Source: Oscillibacter sp.
GTDB taxonomy: Bacteria > Bacillota > Clostridia > Oscillospirales > Oscillospiraceae
Length of the DNA: 64,000 nt
Direction of reading: 5' to 3'
NCBI GenBank assembly: GCA_003539495.1
Contig: DPPB01000012.1
Location: 124,001-188,000, forward strand
How positions within the stretch are numbered: position 1 is the stretch's first letter; every line of letters starts with the position of its first letter. Positions 8,779 to 16,781 of the stretch are shown one piece after another. The position numbers were made by a program, and so were the translations under genes. Below the pieces are notes generated by a model. That model was not told where the DNA came from. It saw only the letters and a program-made list of their open reading frames with translations, and did not search any database.

Positions 8779-9651
8779 TTACTTGCTCCGGCCTACCATG
8801 CGGTCTGCCAGCTCCCAAAGAAATTCATGGTCAGGAATGTCCCGGATGGCTTCCTTGGCGGCGAGGGTGCATTTCTCGACCTCTTGGGCACAGCCGTCCA
8901 GCCCCTTGAGATCGACGTATGTGACCTTGCCCTCGTCCTTGTCCGAGCCGATGGGCTTGCCGAACACGCTCTCATCCCCCATGACATCCAGCATATCATC
9001 CCGGATCTGGAAAGCCAGGCCCAGCTGCTCCGCATACTGCACAGCCTGCTGCCGCCAAAACATGGGCATTTTGGAGGCCACGCAGCCCAGCTCCGCCGCG
9101 GCGGAGATCATCACGCCGGTCTTCAGACGGTTCAGCGTGCTGAGTCCCTTCTCATCCCTCACATGGCACAGAGTGTCCAGCACCTGGCCGGCCACCATGC
9201 CATCAGCACCGCAGGCCCTTGCCAGGATTAAAGCTGCCTCTATACGGTTTTCAGCAGAAAGGCCCCGTGCCTGCAGGATTATTCGGAAGGCCTCCGGCTG
9301 CATGGCGTCTCCCGCCAGCACTGCAAGCGTTTCCCCATACACCTTATGGTTGGTGGGCTTGCCTCGGCGGAGGTCATCGTCATCCATGCACGGCAGGTCA
9401 TCGTGGATCAGAGAATAATTATGCACCAATTCCAAGGCGCAGGCATAGGGCAGGGCCAGGTGCCAATCAATGCCGCCCAGGCGGGCAAACTCCAGCGTCA
9501 GCACAGGGCGGATCCGCTTGCCCCCAGCCAAAAGGCTATAGCGAATGGACTCTTGGAGCTTGCCATAGGGCTTGCCCTCCGCAGAAAAAATCGTATTCAG
9601 ATAGGTCTCAATAGCCTCCTGATAGGCGGTATATCGTTCTTGATAGCTCAT
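8779..9651 (-). CDS. ispA: Polyprenyl synthetase, farnesyl/geranylgeranyl diphosphate synthase
   Basis: IspA condenses isopentenyl diphosphate with allylic diphosphates to make the C15/C20 precursors of cell-wall carrier lipid and quinones. The 290-residue protein has the first Asp-rich motif DDLPCMDDDD and the second motif QIRDDMLDVMGD, plus GGKRIRP near the N terminus (isopentenyl diphosphate binding). Its ATG overlaps the xseB stop as ATGA. The terminator right after it makes it the last gene of that transcript, while dxs of the same pathway lies beyond the OLE RNA. Confidence 0.95.
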   Translation of the reverse strand: MSYQERYTAYQEAIETYLNTIFSAEGKPYGKLQESIRYSLLAGGKRIRPVLTLEFARLGGIDWHLALPYACALELVHNYSLIHDDLPCMDDDDLRRGKPTNHKVYGETLAVLAGDAMQPEAFRIILQARGLSAENRIEAALILARACGADGMVAGQVLDTLCHVRDEKGLSTLNRLKTGVMISAAAELGCVASKMPMFWRQQAVQYAEQLGLAFQIRDDMLDVMGDESVFGKPIGSDKDEGKVTYVDLKGLDGCAQEVEKCTLAAKEAIRDIPDHEFLWELADRMVGRSK

Positions 9652-9884
9652 TGATTTTCCTCCTCGGATAAAAAGTCTTCTTCAGCAGGTGCGCCGTCCG
9701 GTCCCTTGGAGAGCTTGACAACCTTTTGCTGGGCGGTATCCAGCTCTTTTCGGCAGGCAGCCAGGAGCTTACTGCCCTCGGAAAAAAGGGCCAGGGATTC
9801 ACTCAGGGGGGCATCTCCCTGCTCCAGCAGGGAAACGATCTCTTCCAAACGGGTCATATTTTCTTCAAAGGTTGCTTTCTTCAT
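9648..9884 (-). CDS. xseB: Exodeoxyribonuclease VII small subunit
   Basis: XseB combines with XseA to form exonuclease VII, which degrades single-stranded DNA. The 78-residue protein begins MKKATFEENMTRLEEIV and carries the conserved LEQGDAPLSESLALFSEG helix-turn. Its start lies inside the 3' end of xseA (20-base overlap) and its end overlaps ispA, so the three are translationally coupled. The length is typical; the acidic tail EEDFLSEEEN is normal for the family. Confidence 0.95.
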   Translation of the reverse strand: MKKATFEENMTRLEEIVSLLEQGDAPLSESLALFSEGSKLLAACRKELDTAQQKVVKLSKGPDGAPAEEDFLSEEENQ

Positions 9885-11088
9885 GTTCCTCTCCCCTTTT
9901 CATTACTTGACATTGCAGACTGCCCTCCGCCAAACGCAGAAAGATTTTTTCCCCCCGCTCCGCCTGGGTGCTGCTGCGCAGAAGGGTCTTGTCCGCCTTT
10001 TGCGCCACGCAGTAGCCCCGGCGCAGCACCCGCAGCGGGCTCATAGCATCCAAGGACGCAGCCGCATGGGTAAAGCGGCGGGTGTTTCTATCGATCACGC
10101 GCTCCATGGCGGACACCAATCTCTCCTGTGTGAGATCCAACTGCATGCTGCGGTCCTGCAGAAAGGCCATGGGATCCGTCAATACACGCTTGCGCTGCAG
10201 CTCCCGGAGACGGCGGTCATACCCGTCTATTTTGTGCTGCTGGCTCTTGCACATACGTTCTGCAAGCATTTGCAGCTTGCGCCGCAGCTCCGCCTGGTCC
10301 GGCACGGCAAGCTCCGCAGCGTTGGATGGCGTGGAGGCACGGCGATCCGCCACAAGGTCGGAAATGGTCACATCCGGCTCATGGCCTACGGCGGAAATTA
10401 CCGGAATATCCGATGCATAGATAGCCCGGGCCACGACTTCCTCGTTAAAGGGCCACAGATCCTCAATAGATCCGCCGCCCCGCCCCACTATGAGCACATC
10501 CGCCAGCCGATATCGGTTGGCATAGGCGATGGCGCCGGCGATCTCCCGGGCGGCTCCCTCCCCCTGCACCCGGACCGGCAGCAGCAGCACCTTACTCAGT
10601 GGATAGCGGCGGCGAAGGATGCGGATCATATCGTGAACCGCCGCCCCGGCAGAGCTGGTGACCACGGCGATGCGCCGGGGATAGGCCGGCAGGGGCTTTT
10701 TATGCTCCGGAGCAAACAGGCCCTGGGAATGGAGCTTCTGCTTCAGCTGCTCAAAGGCAATATGCAGATCGCCCATCCCATCGGACACCAGACGGGTGCA
10801 GTAGAGCTGATAGGCACCATCCCGGGGATAAACGCTGATGTGGCCGGCGGCGATGACCTGCATACCGTTTTCCGGGCGAAAGCGCAAGTATTTAGCATAC
10901 CCGACAAATAACACGCAGCGCAGGGCGCTCTGCCCATCCTTCAGGGTAAAATAATGGTGTCCGGAAGGATAGACCTTATAATTAGAGATTTCTCCCCGGA
11001 TCAGAAGGTCATTCAGTGCGGGCTGCTGATCTATCAGCTGCTTCATATATTGATTGACCTCGCTGACCGTAAAAACACGCTGCTCCAA
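9865..11088 (-). CDS. xseA: Exodeoxyribonuclease VII large subunit
   Basis: XseA is the catalytic subunit of exonuclease VII. An N-terminal OB-fold (about residues 1-100, VFTVSEVNQYMKQL onward) is followed by the catalytic domain with VGRGGGSIEDLWPF and GHEPDVTISDLVADRRASTP, then a coiled coil. The chosen start is TTG at 11086-11088 (MEQRVFTVSEV), with GGAGG seven bases upstream; the longer ATG version adds 11 residues that lie before this ribosome site. The result is 407 residues. Confidence 0.95.
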   Translation of the reverse strand: MEQRVFTVSEVNQYMKQLIDQQPALNDLLIRGEISNYKVYPSGHHYFTLKDGQSALRCVLFVGYAKYLRFRPENGMQVIAAGHISVYPRDGAYQLYCTRLVSDGMGDLHIAFEQLKQKLHSQGLFAPEHKKPLPAYPRRIAVVTSSAGAAVHDMIRILRRRYPLSKVLLLPVRVQGEGAAREIAGAIAYANRYRLADVLIVGRGGGSIEDLWPFNEEVVARAIYASDIPVISAVGHEPDVTISDLVADRRASTPSNAAELAVPDQAELRRKLQMLAERMCKSQQHKIDGYDRRLRELQRKRVLTDPMAFLQDRSMQLDLTQERLVSAMERVIDRNTRRFTHAAASLDAMSPLRVLRRGYCVAQKADKTLLRSSTQAERGEKIFLRLAEGSLQCQVMKRGEEHEESNL

Positions 11089-11145
11089 ATACTCACCTCC
11101 ACCGAAAAACAGGCAGAGCATTTCTGCCCTGCCTGAAATGCAGCC

Positions 11146-11595
11146 TTATTCCTTGATTTCCTCCCGCAGGAAGCTGCCAAGAATCCCGTTGACAAACCTT
11201 GCAACCTCCGGGGCATCATACTTTTTGGCAATGGTCACCGCCTCGTTAATGGCGACGCCATGGGGAATATCCGGCATATAGAGGATCTCAAACATTGCCA
11301 CCCGCATGATGGCCGAGGCTACCAGGCTGATGCGCTCAAAGCGCCAGCCCTGGGCGTATTTTTCAATGTAGGAATCCAGCTCCGCCGCATGCTCACTGAC
11401 GCCGCTGACCAGACGGCGGATATAGAGCCGCTGCTTTTCGTTGGGCAGCTCGTTATATAGGTCATACTCCCCGGCCAGGTCGGCAAAGACCTCCGGCGAG
11501 AGCTGCTGATCCAAAAACTCATCCACGGGCAGCTCCGAAAAGCTGAGCTCGTAGGCAAGATGGACGGCAATCTCTCTGGCTGTGTTTCGTGTCAT
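11146..11595 (-). CDS. nusB: Transcription antitermination factor NusB
   Basis: NusB binds boxA RNA with S10/NusE and promotes rRNA transcription antitermination. The 149-residue all-helical protein starts MTRNTAREIAVHLAYELSF and ends with the signature AINEAVTIAKKYDAPEVARFVNGILG. It sits between asp23 and xseA, the standard Firmicute order (yqhY-nusB), but folD, present between nusB and xseA in Bacillus, is absent. Confidence 0.96.
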   Translation of the reverse strand: MTRNTAREIAVHLAYELSFSELPVDEFLDQQLSPEVFADLAGEYDLYNELPNEKQRLYIRRLVSGVSEHAAELDSYIEKYAQGWRFERISLVASAIMRVAMFEILYMPDIPHGVAINEAVTIAKKYDAPEVARFVNGILGSFLREEIKE

Positions 11596-11629
11596 ACAGG
11601 TTATTTCCTCTTCTCTCTTTGGTGGGATT

Positions 11630-11989
11630 TTAGTCGAAGCAAATGCCGCCGATCATCACGTTCACGGCACGAATAGAAAAGCCCGTCATGTCGTGCAGGG
11701 CAGCCAGGACAGCCTTCTGCACCTTGCCGGCCACCTCGGCCATGGCAAAGCCGTAGCGAATCATGACATACAGGGTAATGGACAGACCATCCTCCTCCGG
11801 CTCGATGACAACGCCTTTGGCAGACATCTTGCGCGCCGGCTTCAGGTCACCGCTGGTGGGACCCATCATAGCACTGACGCCCTCGGTCTCCAGTGCGGCC
11901 GCCGTGGCGATGGATGCCACCACATCCTCAGAGATCTGAATAGCCCCGGCAGACTCCTGCTGGATGATATACTCTTTATTTTCAGCCAT
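11630..11989 (-). CDS. Asp23/Gls24 family envelope stress protein (YqhY-like)
   Basis: This 119-residue cytoplasmic Asp23/Gls24-family protein begins MAENKEYIIQQESAGAIQIS and shows the family core VVASIATAAALETEGVSAMMG with a C-terminal RAVNVMIGGI. In Bacillus, YqhY lies next to the acetyl-CoA carboxylase genes accBC and affects their activity; here accBC are absent but the nusB linkage is kept. It is the first gene after the promoter at 12037-12065. The molecular function is not established. Confidence 0.88.
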   Translation of the reverse strand: MAENKEYIIQQESAGAIQISEDVVASIATAAALETEGVSAMMGPTSGDLKPARKMSAKGVVIEPEEDGLSITLYVMIRYGFAMAEVAGKVQKAVLAALHDMTGFSIRAVNVMIGGICFD

Positions 11990-12036
11990 AGATTAAGCGC
12001 TCCTTGCAAATATAATGATACATTCTATTCTTTAGA

Positions 12037-12065
12037 AGTATACCATCCCGCAAGGAAAAATACAA
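12037..12065 (-). promoter_or_regulatory. SigA-type promoter of asp23-nusB-xseAB-ispA
   Basis: On the minus strand TTGTAT (12060-12065) and TATACT (12037-12042) lie 17 bases apart, between the spoIIIAH stop and the asp23 start. It would give vegetative expression of the housekeeping genes downstream of the sporulation operon. Confidence 0.7.
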
Positions 12066-12083
12066 CCCCTTTTTATAGTCCCT

Positions 12084-12623
12084 TTAATCGGATTCCAAGA
12101 CCTTAATCTGTGTAGGCTCATAGCCGGTCTCCTGCACCACTATGTCCATAATGCGGGCCACGTCCGTGGCGTCCAATCCGTCCGTATCGTCCACCACTAC
12201 GCTGACGCTCTCGGCGCCCATGAAGGCCACACAATCGGCATAGCCCTTGGCCGTGACCAGGTTCTCGATCTGCGACTCCGCCACGGTATAGCTCGCCAAC
12301 ACCTGCAGCGTTTCGGAGGCCTCGTTGAGCACCGATTGATCCGCATTTTCATCTGTGGACGCATCCTTGAGCATGTTGATGGCGTTGTCCCGGGCCTGCT
12401 TGCGGCTGAGCCGGGCTGTGGCAAAATAGTCGTTTTCCTTTTCCTCCGGCAGCGCGGCAGTGGCCGTCTCGCCGGCTTTTTCCCCGGATACCAGGGTGGA
12501 TTCGCCCAGCACCTTGGAGGTATCCTCCAGGGAGCCGGCATAGCGCCAGTTCATATACACTGCTGCACACACGAATAGCAGCACCGCCCCCACGACTGCC
12601 CGTTTTCTCCAATTCTTCTTCAT
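12084..12623 (-). CDS. spoIIIAH: Stage III sporulation protein AH
   Basis: SpoIIIAH is the mother-cell membrane partner of forespore SpoIIQ; together they form the channel that keeps SigG active after engulfment. The start is the ATG at 12621-12623 with GGGAGG seven bases upstream, giving 179 residues; the longer in-frame ORF runs through spoIIIAG in another frame. One N-terminal transmembrane helix (about residues 9-25) is followed by an extracytoplasmic YscJ-like domain, conserved near NDYFATARLSRKQARDNAI. It is the last gene of the spoIIIA operon. Confidence 0.93.
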   Translation of the reverse strand: MKKNWRKRAVVGAVLLFVCAAVYMNWRYAGSLEDTSKVLGESTLVSGEKAGETATAALPEEKENDYFATARLSRKQARDNAINMLKDASTDENADQSVLNEASETLQVLASYTVAESQIENLVTAKGYADCVAFMGAESVSVVVDDTDGLDATDVARIMDIVVQETGYEPTQIKVLESD

Positions 12624-12637
12624 TCTATGTCCTCCCG

Positions 12638-13129
12638 TTACGATGTCCACTTTGCCACCTGGATCCGATCGGACGGCAGACCGGTCAGCGCTTGCACCGT
12701 TTCCGTAATGGCCAGACGAACGGCGCTGCTGTCGGCACCCTGACACACCACCACCGCGCCCTGATAAACCGGATAATACCGATTTGTGACTACGACCTCC
12801 TGGCTGCTGCCTCGGTTCAGCGTTACCGTCTCTCGCTGCGTACGATCCTGGTCCTTTTGGCTGTCCTCCGCCAGGGTCAGCCGGGTCCCGCTTTGCAGCG
12901 TCAGCATCAATCGGAGCTTCCCAACGCCATCGATCCGACCCAGGAGCTCCTCCATGCGCCGCTCCTCCGCCTCCAGGTCGAAGCTCTCCTCCGAGGCCCG
13001 TGCTTCCGCCGTCGGTTCTTCCGTCCCGGAGGAGACCGGAAGAAGCATCAGCATGACGCCCACCAGCACCACCAGCAGAACAAATTTGTACTTTTTCCAT
13101 AGCTCACTCCATCTTACCTTTCCCATCAT
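12638..13129 (-). CDS. spoIIIAG: Stage III sporulation protein AG
   Basis: SpoIIIAG forms a large ring in the intermembrane space of the mother cell-forespore channel. The start is one of two adjacent ATGs at 13124-13129 (MMGKVRWSELWKKYKF), shortly after the spoIIIAF stop and AAGGG, giving about 163 residues. A transmembrane helix (residues about 15-33, FVLLVVLVGVMLMLLPV) is followed by an acidic linker and the YscJ-like domain. A longer in-frame ORF reaching 13369 overlaps spoIIIAF and is rejected. Confidence 0.93.
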   Translation of the reverse strand: MMGKVRWSELWKKYKFVLLVVLVGVMLMLLPVSSGTEEPTAEARASEESFDLEAEERRMEELLGRIDGVGKLRLMLTLQSGTRLTLAEDSQKDQDRTQRETVTLNRGSSQEVVVTNRYYPVYQGAVVVCQGADSSAVRLAITETVQALTGLPSDRIQVAKWTS

Positions 13130-13131
13130 TT

Positions 13132-13611
13132 TTACCCTTCCGATGTCAACCATTTCTGGTGCTGTGCATCGATCCCCATGTCTTCCGCCACGATTTGAGA
13201 CAATCCGGCGTGATAGGGGATATCCATGGTGACAGAGACCGGTACGAAAACACCTTCCTCCGTCTGCTCCGTTTCCACCTGGGGACTGCACACAAGGCCG
13301 AACGTCTGCGCCTGTTCCGATATATATGCACTGCACCGCTCCTGTATGAGCAGATCCATGTCCCGGCAATTTTTCTCCTGAAATGCCTTGATCTGCTCGT
13401 TAATCTGCCGGGAATAGTCATCATAGGATAGCTGTAGCTTGCCCAGATCCAACCGCTCGGCTCCCTGCAGGATGACCATAAGCAGCACCAAGCCACCGGT
13501 CACCCCGGCAATCTTCTTAACACTGCCCTCCGGTAGGACAGAAGATAGCACCGTGAGGATCAGAGCCACCGCCATCAGACCCATCAGCCAAACTCGAAAT
13601 GCATCCATCAT
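13132..13611 (-). CDS. spoIIIAF: Stage III sporulation protein AF
   Basis: SpoIIIAF is a small mother-cell membrane protein of the SpoIIIA-SpoIIQ channel. The 159-residue protein has two N-terminal helices (about residues 7-27 and 35-52: LMGLMAVALILTVLSSVLP and KKIAGVTGGLVLLMVILQ) and a soluble domain, the family layout. Its start codon overlaps the spoIIIAE stop, consistent with coupled translation. Confidence 0.92.
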   Translation of the reverse strand: MMDAFRVWLMGLMAVALILTVLSSVLPEGSVKKIAGVTGGLVLLMVILQGAERLDLGKLQLSYDDYSRQINEQIKAFQEKNCRDMDLLIQERCSAYISEQAQTFGLVCSPQVETEQTEEGVFVPVSVTMDIPYHAGLSQIVAEDMGIDAQHQKWLTSEG

Positions 13612-14687
13612 ACGCTCACCACCATCACAGACGATGCCACGGAAATCAGCAAAAGCGCTGCCGCCGCACCGGTCATCCCAAGCACTAAGCCGAAGGCGGT
13701 ACTCAGAGCTTCCACCAGCTTCACCAATGGCTCTGGTGCCACCGTGGCCGCAAAAAATGCCGAAAGCTTCAGCAGCAAATACTGCACACCCAATTTCAGA
13801 AACGGCAGGATACAGGCCGCCAAAATGGTCAGTGTGCCGAGAACGCCCACAGATTGCTTCAGCACGCCTGCCCCGGCCAGAATGGTATCTGCCGCATCGG
13901 ATATAATGCTGCCAACCACGGGGATCGCCCCGCCGATGGCTGAACGGGTCATCCGCAGGGTCAGGTTATCCGCTGATGAAGCGAAAGCTCCGGACAGGGT
14001 CAGATAGCTCGTAAACAAAACCAGACTCCCGGACAGCAGCCAGGTAATGCCCTTCTGCAGCCCACGGGCTATACCGCCCAGCCGCCCGGAGGGCAGTATG
14101 GCATCCGTAGCGGAGAGCGCCACGAAAACCCACACCAGAGGCAACAGCAGGCTATGGATCAGGCTCATGAGGAGGTCTGAAAAAAACACCGTAGTCACTT
14201 GGCGCACGCTGGCGGCCACCGCACCCCCGCCGGCGGCTGTGGCGGCGGAAAGCGTTGGTAAAAGCGCTTTGGAGAAAACGTTCAGCTCCTGGATGGTCTC
14301 CTCTCCAAGACCCATGAGATTTTTCATATTGCTCCCCACCGCCAGAAGAATCACCAGTGTGCCTACCAAGGGCACCGGATTAAACAGCTTACCGCCTCCG
14401 GCAGCGCTGAAGCAATCCTCCGCCACAGAGCAAAGTAAAATGGCGGACAGCACCAGGATTACTCCGCCCAGACTTTCCTGCACGGTCACAATCAGCAGCT
14501 TGCAGGTCCGGTTCCATAGACCGGATAGGCCATCGTTCAGTGATGTAAAGCTATCATCCTTGTCGGTAACATCCAGGAACTCCCGGGCGCTGTCCGGGAT
14601 GGCATCCGTCAGATCCCGGGGGATCTGCGCGGCACTAACCGGCACAATGCACCACATCAGAAGCAGCAAAACCAGTATTTTTCGCAT
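13608..14687 (-). CDS. spoIIIAE: Stage III sporulation protein AE
   Basis: SpoIIIAE is the polytopic core of the SpoIIIA complex and resembles a secretion-system export gate. The start at the ATG 14685-14687 (MRKILVLLLLMWCIVPVSAA) shares one base with the spoIIIAD stop (TAATG) and gives 359 residues with an N-terminal signal-like helix; the longer ORF to 14810 lies inside spoIIIAD. Multiple hydrophobic segments follow, with the conserved GGAIPVVGSIISDAADTILAG region in the C-terminal third. Confidence 0.94.
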   Translation of the reverse strand: MRKILVLLLLMWCIVPVSAAQIPRDLTDAIPDSAREFLDVTDKDDSFTSLNDGLSGLWNRTCKLLIVTVQESLGGVILVLSAILLCSVAEDCFSAAGGGKLFNPVPLVGTLVILLAVGSNMKNLMGLGEETIQELNVFSKALLPTLSAATAAGGGAVAASVRQVTTVFFSDLLMSLIHSLLLPLVWVFVALSATDAILPSGRLGGIARGLQKGITWLLSGSLVLFTSYLTLSGAFASSADNLTLRMTRSAIGGAIPVVGSIISDAADTILAGAGVLKQSVGVLGTLTILAACILPFLKLGVQYLLLKLSAFFAATVAPEPLVKLVEALSTAFGLVLGMTGAAAALLLISVASSVMVVSV

Positions 14688-15073
14688 TACAGCATCCCTC
14701 GCAGCAGCTCCCACACAGCGCCTAAAAGCGGAATAGACACGACCACGGCGCTGAAAGCGCCGACCGCTTCCACCACAGAGGCTATGGCCTTTTGATTCGC
14801 ATCCCGGCACAGCTCTGCACCCGTGCGGCTGATGAGAGCTATTCCAACGGTTTTCATCAACGGCTGCAGCAGATCGGATGACAGGCCCCCGGCCCGGGCC
14901 ATCTGCTCCAGCATAGCCAGGACTCGTTTCATATGCCCCAGCCCGAAGACCAGTGCCCCCGCGCAGACCGCCAAGGCCAGCAGAATAGCCAGCTCGGGGT
15001 TATTTTTCTGCAGCAATAGCGCAAGCAAGATGCCCACAAGGCAGATGGCGACTATCTTCCCCAGCTCCGTCAT
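14687..15073 (-). CDS. spoIIIAD: Stage III sporulation protein AD
   Basis: SpoIIIAD is a small polytopic membrane protein of the mother-cell channel. The 128 residues start MTELGKIVAICLVGILLALLL, with several hydrophobic helices and the SSDLLQPLMKTVGIALISRTGAE segment typical of the family. It lies 2 bases after spoIIIAC and overlaps spoIIIAE by a single base. Confidence 0.93.
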   Translation of the reverse strand: MTELGKIVAICLVGILLALLLQKNNPELAILLALAVCAGALVFGLGHMKRVLAMLEQMARAGGLSSDLLQPLMKTVGIALISRTGAELCRDANQKAIASVVEAVGAFSAVVVSIPLLGAVWELLRGML

Positions 15074-15075
15074 GG

Positions 15076-15270
15076 CTACAGGGAAAACAGGGACTTGATC
15101 AGGTCAAACAGGTCGCTGATCTGCCGCACCAGCATCATCAGCACCACCACCAATCCCGCCAGAGTGGTCATCATGGCCTGCTCCTCACGGCCACTGCGGG
15201 CCAGCACCAAATTCAGCACCGCCACCAGGATCCCCACGGCAGCAATTTTGAAAATCAAATCAACATCCAT
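15076..15270 (-). CDS. spoIIIAC: Stage III sporulation protein AC
   Basis: SpoIIIAC is a 64-residue two-helix membrane protein (about residues 5-24 and 30-50) of the SpoIIIA-SpoIIQ apparatus. MDVDLIFKIAAVGILVAVLN is the characteristic start, and GREEQAMMTTLAGLVVVLMM the conserved loop and second helix. GAGGAG precedes the ATG. Confidence 0.94.
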   Translation of the reverse strand: MDVDLIFKIAAVGILVAVLNLVLARSGREEQAMMTTLAGLVVVLMMLVRQISDLFDLIKSLFSL

Positions 15271-15279
15271 GTGTTCTCC

Positions 15280-15765
15280 TCACAGTAAAAGAATCACCAG
15301 TAGTCCGCAGCAGGAGGCCGTTATAGCCAAAGCCATTTTTTGCCGCTGCTGCTTGTCGGCCTGCCTGCACCTTAATACCGCATGCAGGGAATCGGCACAG
15401 GCACGCAGGTTTTCCCCGAGCCGTTGCCCATCACCGGATAGTTCCAGAGCGCAAAGCGTGTCCGCCGCCTGCGTCCATGGTATGGATCGGGCGGACAGGA
15501 TCCAGGAATTCTGTAAAGGCTCTCCCCTTTCCATATGCTGTAAGATCAAGGAAAACATACTCCCGCAGTACGACCTCTCCGCCTGCTCCCGCAAAAGCTC
15601 CGGCATGGGCAGGCGGCGAAAGCGGATGGCGGCTTCCATCTGTTCCAGGGCCGAAGCCATATCCTGTAGGAAGAGGATTTCCGCCCGGGATTGACGCCAA
15701 AGCTGCACAAGCAGCCCTCCTCCCGCTCCTAGGATAAGCAGCACGCCTATCACCTTGCTGCTCAT
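15280..15765 (-). CDS. spoIIIAB: Stage III sporulation protein AB
   Basis: SpoIIIAB is a membrane-anchored helical protein related to type II secretion GspF domains and works with the ATPase SpoIIIAA. The 161 residues have an N-terminal helix (residues about 4-22), the conserved LRFLQDMASALEQMEAAIRFRRLPMPELL-like core (here FLQDMASALEQME) and a C-terminal helix ending VILLL. Its ATG overlaps the spoIIIAA stop as ATGA. Confidence 0.94.
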   Translation of the reverse strand: MSSKVIGVLLILGAGGGLLVQLWRQSRAEILFLQDMASALEQMEAAIRFRRLPMPELLREQAERSYCGSMFSLILQHMERGEPLQNSWILSARSIPWTQAADTLCALELSGDGQRLGENLRACADSLHAVLRCRQADKQQRQKMALAITASCCGLLVILLL

Positions 15766-16676
15766 AGATCCTTGAGCCGGTAGCGGCGAAGCCTGTCCGC
15801 CATTTGTATGCAGATGGCTTTTTCAAAAATCTGTGTACGCTGCAGCTTGCGCAGCAAGGGCCTCCGCTGCAGGTCGGCTTCTGAGTCCGCATGGATAGTG
15901 GCCACAAAACGAACGCCGCAGTGGGCGGCTTCCTCCATGGCCAAAAGATCCTCTGCCTGGGTGATCTCGTCCACTGCAATGATCTGCGGATTGGCCGAGC
16001 GCAGCAGCATGGGAATGGCCACGGCCTTGGGGCAGCCATCCATGACATCCGTATGGCAGCCAATCTCCATTTGCGCCATGCCCTGCACCATAACTGCCAC
16101 CTCCCCCCGCTCATCCACCAAGGCAACCCGATGGGCCGGGATATTTTCCGCCCCATCGGATAAACAGCGAACTAAATCCCGCAAGAGCGTGGTTTTGCCA
16201 AGGCCCGGCGGAGCAATGATGAGTGTGCTGCGAAACGCGCCATCCTGAAATAGTTGGGGTGCCAGGTCATCTGCCAGGCCCGGCATTTCCCGGGCAATGC
16301 GAACGCAAGCGGAGGACAGGCTGCGAAGATTGGTGCTCCTGCCCTCCTGCACGACGGCAGTGCCGCACAAGCCTATGCGAAAGCCGCCTTTGGCGGTTAT
16401 GTATCCCCGGGCCATGGTCTCCGCGGCGGCATAGCGGGAATAACCCGTCACCGTATCGCACAGCAGCTCTATGTCTCCCTGAGTCACCACGGCCTCCTCC
16501 CCCACGACCTGCTCCCCCCGGGGCAGCAGCACCGTCATGGGATGGCCCGCCCGCAGGCGCAGCTCCTCCGCCTGTTCCTTCTGCCAATCCGGCAGCTGCA
16601 GGGCGATGCGCTGCCACCGCACCGGCAGCAGACGAGCCGCCTGCTCATACTGACTAATTGCATAGCGCTCCACCAA
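15762..16676 (-). CDS. spoIIIAA: Stage III sporulation protein AA, ATPase
   Basis: SpoIIIAA is the secretion-type ATPase thought to energise the mother cell-forespore channel. Walker A APPGLGKTTLLRD and Walker B-type IIAVDEITQAEDL are clear, with the family's R-rich TGYSRYAAAETMARGYIT segment before them. The ribosome site GGAGG at 16687-16691 is one base from the in-frame GTG at 16685, so a start at TTG 16676 (10 bases spacing, about 304 residues) fits better; the GTG version adds three residues. It is first in the operon under the SigE-type promoter at 16708-16736. Confidence 0.93.
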   Translation of the reverse strand: MVERYAISQYEQAARLLPVRWQRIALQLPDWQKEQAEELRLRAGHPMTVLLPRGEQVVGEEAVVTQGDIELLCDTVTGYSRYAAAETMARGYITAKGGFRIGLCGTAVVQEGRSTNLRSLSSACVRIAREMPGLADDLAPQLFQDGAFRSTLIIAPPGLGKTTLLRDLVRCLSDGAENIPAHRVALVDERGEVAVMVQGMAQMEIGCHTDVMDGCPKAVAIPMLLRSANPQIIAVDEITQAEDLLAMEEAAHCGVRFVATIHADSEADLQRRPLLRKLQRTQIFEKAICIQMADRLRRYRLKDL

Positions 16677-16707
16677 AGCGATCACGCCTCCTTTTCTCGG
16701 TTGTCCT

Positions 16708-16736
16708 ACTGTATGAGAGGCTGTCCGCTTTTATGC
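16708..16736 (-). promoter_or_regulatory. SigE-type sporulation promoter of spoIIIAA-AH
   Basis: On the minus strand CATACAGT (16708-16715) is an exact match to the SigE -10 consensus CATACANT. GCATAAA (16730-16736) is a good -35, with a 14-base spacer. The same assignment (SigE) is established for spoIIIA in Bacillus subtilis. Confidence 0.8.
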
Positions 16737-16742
16737 AAAAAA

Positions 16743-16769
16743 ATCCCCCGTGCCAGCAGCACAGGGGAT
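16743..16769 (-). terminator. Rho-independent terminator after the DUF4364 gene
   Basis: An ATCCCC-GTGC stem closes around CAGCA-type loop bases and is followed on the minus strand by an eight-T run (16736-16743). It sits 12 bases after the DUF4364 gene and immediately before the SigE promoter. Confidence 0.85.
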
Positions 16770-16781
16770 GTAAGGCATATA

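Noticed and set aside
12084..13369. Extended frames of spoIIIAH and spoIIIAG reaching upstream
   Set aside because: The extensions lie inside the preceding genes in another frame and lack ribosome sites; the internal starts have good sites and family-like N termini.
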